Assembly: GCA_030280995.1 (NCBI GenBank)
Contig: JASXTE010000008.1
Location: 7,357,212-7,421,211, forward strand
Reading direction: 5' to 3'
DNA length: 64,000 nt
Source of the DNA: Hemileia vastatrix
Taxonomy: Eukaryota; Basidiomycota; Pucciniomycetes; Pucciniales; Zaghouaniaceae
Part shown: piece after piece, positions 60,101 to 64,000 of the stretch
Layout: every line of letters begins with the position of its first letter
Numbering within the stretch: position 1 is the first letter of the stretch
Notes under the pieces: generated by a model
What the model saw: the letters and a program-made list of their open reading frames with translations, nothing else
What the model was told of the DNA's origin: nothing
Databases searched by the model: none
Made by a program: the position numbers and the translations under genes

Positions 60101-62540
60101 TTGTGCTGGACACTTTTATCATGAAGAGTATCCAGGGTGCAAGTCATTTTTAATCATCTGAAATTTCTTATAAACATTTCCACTGTTATTAAATCTTTGT
60201 GCCTCACTCATATTTATCAATTGATTAATTTTTTTCACCATTATATTATTAATATTATCATTATAGCAAAAAATTGTGTGCCAAATGAATACTGGGTGAT
60301 GTTACACCTTTTATAATATTATTAAATAAAGGTAAAAAAATATGAAAATGATTTATTTTAAAAAAAATAAACTTCTATCCAAAAGCAATATGAGAGGAAT
60401 AGAGGTAAAATAAAAGAAATCAAAGATAAAAATTAAAATCCAAGTTAAATTCCTGCCATAAACAGAAAAAAGAGATGTTGAATTAAATTAGAACAATCAG
60501 GGCTAAACTTGCACTAAATTTTCTTTTTTGTAAAAATAAAAAAAAAATCCACTTGAGCTTTATCAAAACTTCAGCATGAAAATTTTGCCATATCAAACTA
60601 CTTCTAGTGTAATTTTTTATCAAAAATTTATCTTCATTTCCATAGAGAGAATTGCTCCCATCTGACTGCACCTGACCATAAGTGTCCAGCACAAGTTTGG
60701 CCGAACTTGTGCTGGACACTTTTTTGATGTAGAGTAGCTAGGGTAGAATTTTTCTTCAGTTCACCTAGTATTTCTTACAAACATGTCTACTGGTATTTTA
60801 TATTTGCTCCTCACTCATTAATATCATTTGATTAACTTTTGGTCGCCATTATATTATTAATTTTATAAGTATAGAAAAAACTCATGTGCCAAATGCATAC
60901 CAGGTGATTTTATGCCATTTATAATATTATGAAATAAATGTATAAAAATATGAAAATAATTTATTATAAAAATTAATAATTGATATCCAAAAGCAATATT
61001 AGGAATAAAAAATTAAGTTAAAGGGATCAAATATGAAAAAGAAATCCAAGTAATATTCCTACTATCAAAGGCCAGTAGAGGTGTTGAAACGAATGAGAGC
61101 CATCAGGGATAAATTGTACTAAATTGACTTTTTTTCAAAGATAAAAAATTGTGCACCTGTGGTTTGGATGAAATCTAGGTAGAAAATTTGGCTATGTAAA
61201 ACTACTTCTAGTGAAGTTTTTTATCCAAAAATCTTTTTTCATTGCCATAGCAAGAATTGATCTCATATGACTGCAACTGACCAAAAGTGTCCAGCACAAG
61301 TTCGGCCGAACTTGTGCTGGACACTTTTTTGATGGTGAGTATCTAGGGTGCAGCTCTTCTTCAGTGCAACTGGTATTTTTTTAAAACATATCCACTGGTA
61401 TTTGATCTTTCTGTTTTATTAATATTTTATCATTTGATCAATTTTTTGTTACCAGTATATTATTATTTTTATTAATATAGCAAAAAAACATGTGCCAAAT
61501 GCTTACAGGGTGATGTTAAACCTTTAATAATTCTATTAAATACAGGTAAAAAATTATGAAAATGATTTGTTTTACATAAAATTAATTGATATCTAAAAGA
61601 AAAAAAAGGGATAAAAAGAAATAGGTTGAATAATAGGGATTTTATATGAAATTCAAAATTCAAGCTAAATGCCTACTTTCAAGGCTCAGAAGAGGTGTTG
61701 GATAAAATGGGCATCATCAGGAATAAAATTTTACTTAATTTGATTTTTTGAAAAACTAAATGAAGTTTTCAACTGATTTTTTTCCAATATTTAGTTGGAC
61801 ACTTTATCTATATCAAGTTACTTCTAGTACCATGATTGACCAAATTAAATCCTCATTTCCATATGCAGAATTGATCCCATATGGCTGGACCAGGCCAAAG
61901 GTGTCAACCACAAGTTTGAGAATTCTTCTGGTGGACACTTTTATGATGGACAGTAGTAGGGTGCAAGTCTTCTTTAGTTAATCTAGTATTCCTCATAAAC
62001 ATTTCCAACTTATTTTTGGCCAAAAATCTGGTGGATAGTTTTTCCATATAAAATTACTTCTAATGCCATGATTGACTAAAAATTGATTCTCATTGCCATA
62101 TAGAGAGTTGATCCCATATGACTGGATCTGGAAAAAGTGCCACCACAATTTTTGATAAACTTAAGTTTGAAAATTTTATGATGGAAAGTAATTGCAAGTC
62201 TTCTTCATTTCATCAAGTAATCCTCATAAAAATTTCCACCTGTATTTTGGCCAAACTTCAGGTGGACACTTTGGCCATATTAAATTAATTCTAGCTCCAT
62301 GTTGATAAAAAACTGATACTTATTGCCATATATAGATATTAAACCCATCAGACTGTGCCTTTCCAAAAGTGTCTACCTGAATTATGGCTAAACCTCAGTT
62401 GGACACTTTTATGATGCAGAGTAGCTAGGGCAAAAGTATTCTTCAGTTAATTTGGTATTCATAATAAATTTATCCTCCTGAAGTTTATCCTAACTTGAGG
62501 TGGAAAATTTTGGAAAGCACCAGTTAGTCACTATCCATCA
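54116..62540 (+). repeat. ~607-bp satellite array with a 46-bp palindrome in each monomer
   Basis: Tandem monomers with palindromes starting at 54612, 55193, 55804, 56414, 57018, 57629, 58244, 58851, 59460, 60072, 60678, 61283 and (worn) 61897. Spacings are 581, 611, 610, 604, 611, 615, 607, 609, 612, 606, 605 and 614. The palindrome half is AAAAGTGTCCAGCACAAG followed by TTCGG, then its exact inverse. Units at 58244 and 61283 are perfect over 46 bp. Conserved neighbours are 'gatcccatctgactgca' before and 'tatgatggagagtagctaggg' after. The rest of the monomer is AT-rich and much more diverged. No ORF. Confidence 0.9.
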
Positions 62541-62590
62541 AAAAAGTGTTCACCAAAATTTTGGCTAAACTTGTGGTGGACCCCTTTGAT
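61897..62590 (+). repeat. short-period, worn hairpins at the right end of the array
   Basis: After the last full monomer, hairpins follow at ~230-bp spacing (about 61897, 62134, 62364, 62542). They have looser arms such as gtgtctacctgaattatgg / ctcagttggacac. Between them lie only the proximal parts of the monomer (tatgatgg..., cctcataaacatttccacctg, gccatattaaattacttctag). The ~370-bp AT-rich block of the long monomers is missing. Confidence 0.65.
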
Positions 62591-62720
62591 CAGCCACAGT
62601 CAGATGAGATCAACTCTTTAGATGGGAATGAGGATGATTTTTTGGTTAATCATGGAAATAGAAGTAGTGTGATGTGGCCAAATTACCCCCCTGAAGGTCA
62701 GACAAACCACAGAAGGTAGC
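62587..62720 (-). repeat. inverted fragment of the satellite monomer
   Basis: Reads as the reverse complement of the array: cagtcagatgagatcaactc matches the inverse of the 'gatcccatctgactg' block, and further on ttggttaatcatgg and agaagtagtgtgatgtggcc match the inverse of 'ggccatatcaaactacttct...ccatgattgacc'. So the array turns direction at the hairpin near 62542-62587. Confidence 0.7.
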
Positions 62721-63270
62721 AGGTAGTAACTGAGAAAAATTCATTTATCAGAAGAAAAATCTTTTATTGGATAGATTCCAAGGTTCCATACTTGTGTATT
62801 ATGGTCAGTATTAATTTTGAAAGAGTCTGTCCAAGCAATTTCATTGCCCATTATGACTCATTTTGTTTTAAATGTTTCAAACTGCGTGATACAGTATTAA
62901 GGTGTCACATAGTATAATTAAGTTCTATTACATGCCCTCCTATGATGCCTAAATTTATAATTTAATATCTTACATAATAATTTTTTTTATATAAATTCAT
63001 CAATATTTTTTTTTATTATCAAATTTAATAGAGCAAGTATCCTGAATTATTATATATGAATAAGCTTAGGTTAGATAAATTTGTGCTCAATTTGTTCTCA
63101 TCAGAGGACCAAAATCAAGTTCTGGAGGATCAACTTGTGCATAATTTGGAATCAGTTGATATTCTGTCTATAATCAATCTGAGAATAAATGTAAATCTAA
63201 ATCTAATTTACTTATGTTTATAAAGTATTCATAAACCTGGCATAATTAAGGGACACTCTAAATTTCAAGA
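62721..63270. other. CACTA-1 interior right of the satellite, no gene seen
   Basis: AT-rich sequence up to the right TIR. No ORF longer than about 60 codons, and nothing that I can name. Confidence 0.5.
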
Positions 63271-63311
63271 GAGGGGATTGCTAGCAATTCACCCCTAGAT
63301 TTCCTGTGGTG
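63271..63311 (-). repeat. right TIR of CACTA-1
   Basis: Reads, inverted, CACCACAGGAAATCTAGGGG and on through TGAATTGCTAGCAATCCCC. The core palindrome ATTGCTAGCAAT is at 63277-63288. It is followed by AAA and the resumed gag frame. Confidence 0.8.
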
Positions 63312-63816
63312 AAAGTAAAACTTGCTAAAAATTTAATGAACCTTGAGCTAAAGGTCATACTTGTAAGAAAAGAATAAATGTTATTGAAAACTCACGAGAT
63401 TCTGAACCAAGTAGTCATGAAGATGAAAAGGAGAAATCTAGTGAGGATTGTAAAAGTAACATTTCTTACAGTGATGATGAAAATGAGATATATGTATTAG
63501 AACAGGATATTATGTACCTGAATGATGCAATACCTCATACAGATACATCTTTAGCTTCTATTGAGGAAGCTGATATAATTAAAGATGTTACTCTTGATAC
63601 TTACAAAATAACACCTATTAGAGCACCTGTTATTATATGTGGAAAAGAAATGAATGCCATTCTTGACACTGGGGCTGCAGGAAGTATAGTTTCTATAAAT
63701 ATATTAATGAAGCTTCAAAGTAAGTATAAAGAAAAACTGGAATCTGTGCAGAAAAAGAGCTGGATGTGTTTTGGTTCAGTATTACATCCAATTAACAAAT
63801 AATAAACTAATGTATT
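63312..63816 (+). pseudogene. G2 gag end and protease
   Basis: Continuation of the G2 polyprotein after CACTA-1. Open from about 63350 to 63802: AKGHTCKKRINVIENSRDSE, an acidic Ser/Asp/Glu stretch, RAPVIICGKEMNAILDTGAA with DTG at 63665-63673, then GSIVSINILMKLQSKYKEKL and KKSWMCFGSVLHPINK. It matches G1 690-1160 but without its stops, so G2 is less decayed here. It ends in TAA, and 14 bp later the element is cut by CACTA-2. Confidence 0.75.
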
Positions 63817-64000
63817 CACTACAAAATATAGGGGGTGGACTTGCTAGCAAGTCCCCAACCTGAACTCAGATGGAATTCAGATGGAACTCAGACTGAACTC
63901 ATACTGAACCCATACTGAACACTACTTGAACACCCACCTAAATTTTTTTGGCTGAGTGGTGTTCATCCTTGATTGTATGATTCCTTTTTCAATAGCTCAT
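63817..64000. mobile_element. CACTA-2, left end (runs off the window)
   Basis: Starts CACTACAAAATATAGGGGG, the canonical CACTA terminus, after ATT as presumed target duplication. A perfect 18-bp palindrome GGACTTGCTAGCAAGTCC lies at 63836-63853. Then six or so subterminal repeats of the type cagactgaactcata / cagatggaattcag (63862-63925). The GGGGGTG..GCTAGC layout is the same as in CACTA-1, so it is a related family. Confidence 0.75.

Larger units (their letters stand above)
39644..63311. mobile_element. CACTA-1, 23.7-kb CACTA-type element with nested LTR element and satellite
   Basis: The termini are inverted repeats: left CACCACGGGAAATCTGGGGG, right (reverse complement) CACCACAGGAAATCTAGGGG, about 36 of 41 bases matching. 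Both sides have AAA (39641-39643 and 63312-63314), a 3-bp target duplication as in the CACTA/EnSpm superfamily. The host gag frame resumes on the far side, which ties the two ends to one insertion. Element B (40324-53474) is nested, so the element itself is ~10.5 kb, most of it the palindrome satellite. I see no transposase ORF, so it would be non-autonomous. Confidence 0.8.

Noticed and set aside
54612..61942. Evenly spaced palindromes as a CRISPR array
   Set aside because: Period is ~607 bp, the intervals are themselves homologous repeats, and the context is eukaryotic transposon DNA. No cas genes.

Overview
The window looks like a repeat-only stretch of a large AT-rich eukaryotic genome, most likely a rust fungus (Pucciniales). 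The degraded Ty3/gypsy polyprotein at 392-4540 has the RNase H, integrase and chromodomain layout I associate with rust-fungus elements, and there is a 68-nt GT-AG intron at 17498-17565. The organism is an inference. I see no host housekeeping gene, tRNA, rRNA or CRISPR array; essentially everything is transposable element, nested several layers deep.

Layout. (1) Positions 1-26353 and 26354-52.4k are a direct tandem duplication with a unit of about 26.35 kb. The copies are nearly identical as far as 22427/48775 and then abruptly diverge. Each unit holds, in order: the end of an L-family LTR; a decayed Ty3/gypsy chromovirus G1 (gag-protease-RT-RNase H-integrase-chromodomain-PPT-3' LTR); a solo L-family LTR (s1); the 5' LTR, leader and gag of a second chromovirus (G2); a second solo LTR (s2) inside that gag; the left end of a CACTA-type DNA transposon (CACTA-1) in the same gag; and a 13-kb minus-strand Ty3/gypsy element of the L family (AB in unit 1, B in unit 2). 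(2) From 53475 the interior of CACTA-1 resumes. It carries an array of about twelve ~607-bp monomers, each with a near-perfect 46-bp palindrome (54.1-62.5 kb). CACTA-1 ends at 63311 with a TIR and an AAA target duplication. (3) The G2 gag-protease frame then resumes (63312-63816) and is cut again at 63817 by the CACTACAAAA terminus of a second CACTA element.

How it fits together. The L-family element reads on the minus strand: 5' LTR, a PBS matching tRNA-Lys, gag, protease, a repeat-bearing linker, RT, RNase H, integrase, a long 3' region, PPT and 3' LTR. Its pol carries an in-frame stop and frameshifts that are shared by both copies. The 3' region encodes, on the opposite strand, two Cys-rich proteins with CX2CX6C...CX2CX6C zinc-cluster spacing. 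One of these is a clean two-exon gene of 507 codons. Between and around these genes lie two families of small hairpins whose stems show compensatory changes. Element B has matching target duplications (acga/gcga) and sits inside CACTA-1. Element AB has unrelated flanks and a different 5' half. The simplest model is unequal crossing-over between two L-family elements in their pol genes, which made the tandem duplication and left AB as the chimeric junction.

Insertion order read from nesting: G1 and G2 first; s1 near them and s2 in gag; CACTA-1 and CACTA-2 into G2; element B into CACTA-1; then the duplication. A false duplication from assembling a dikaryotic genome remains a live alternative. 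Boundaries of decayed parts are approximate, and identities and percentages were judged by eye.
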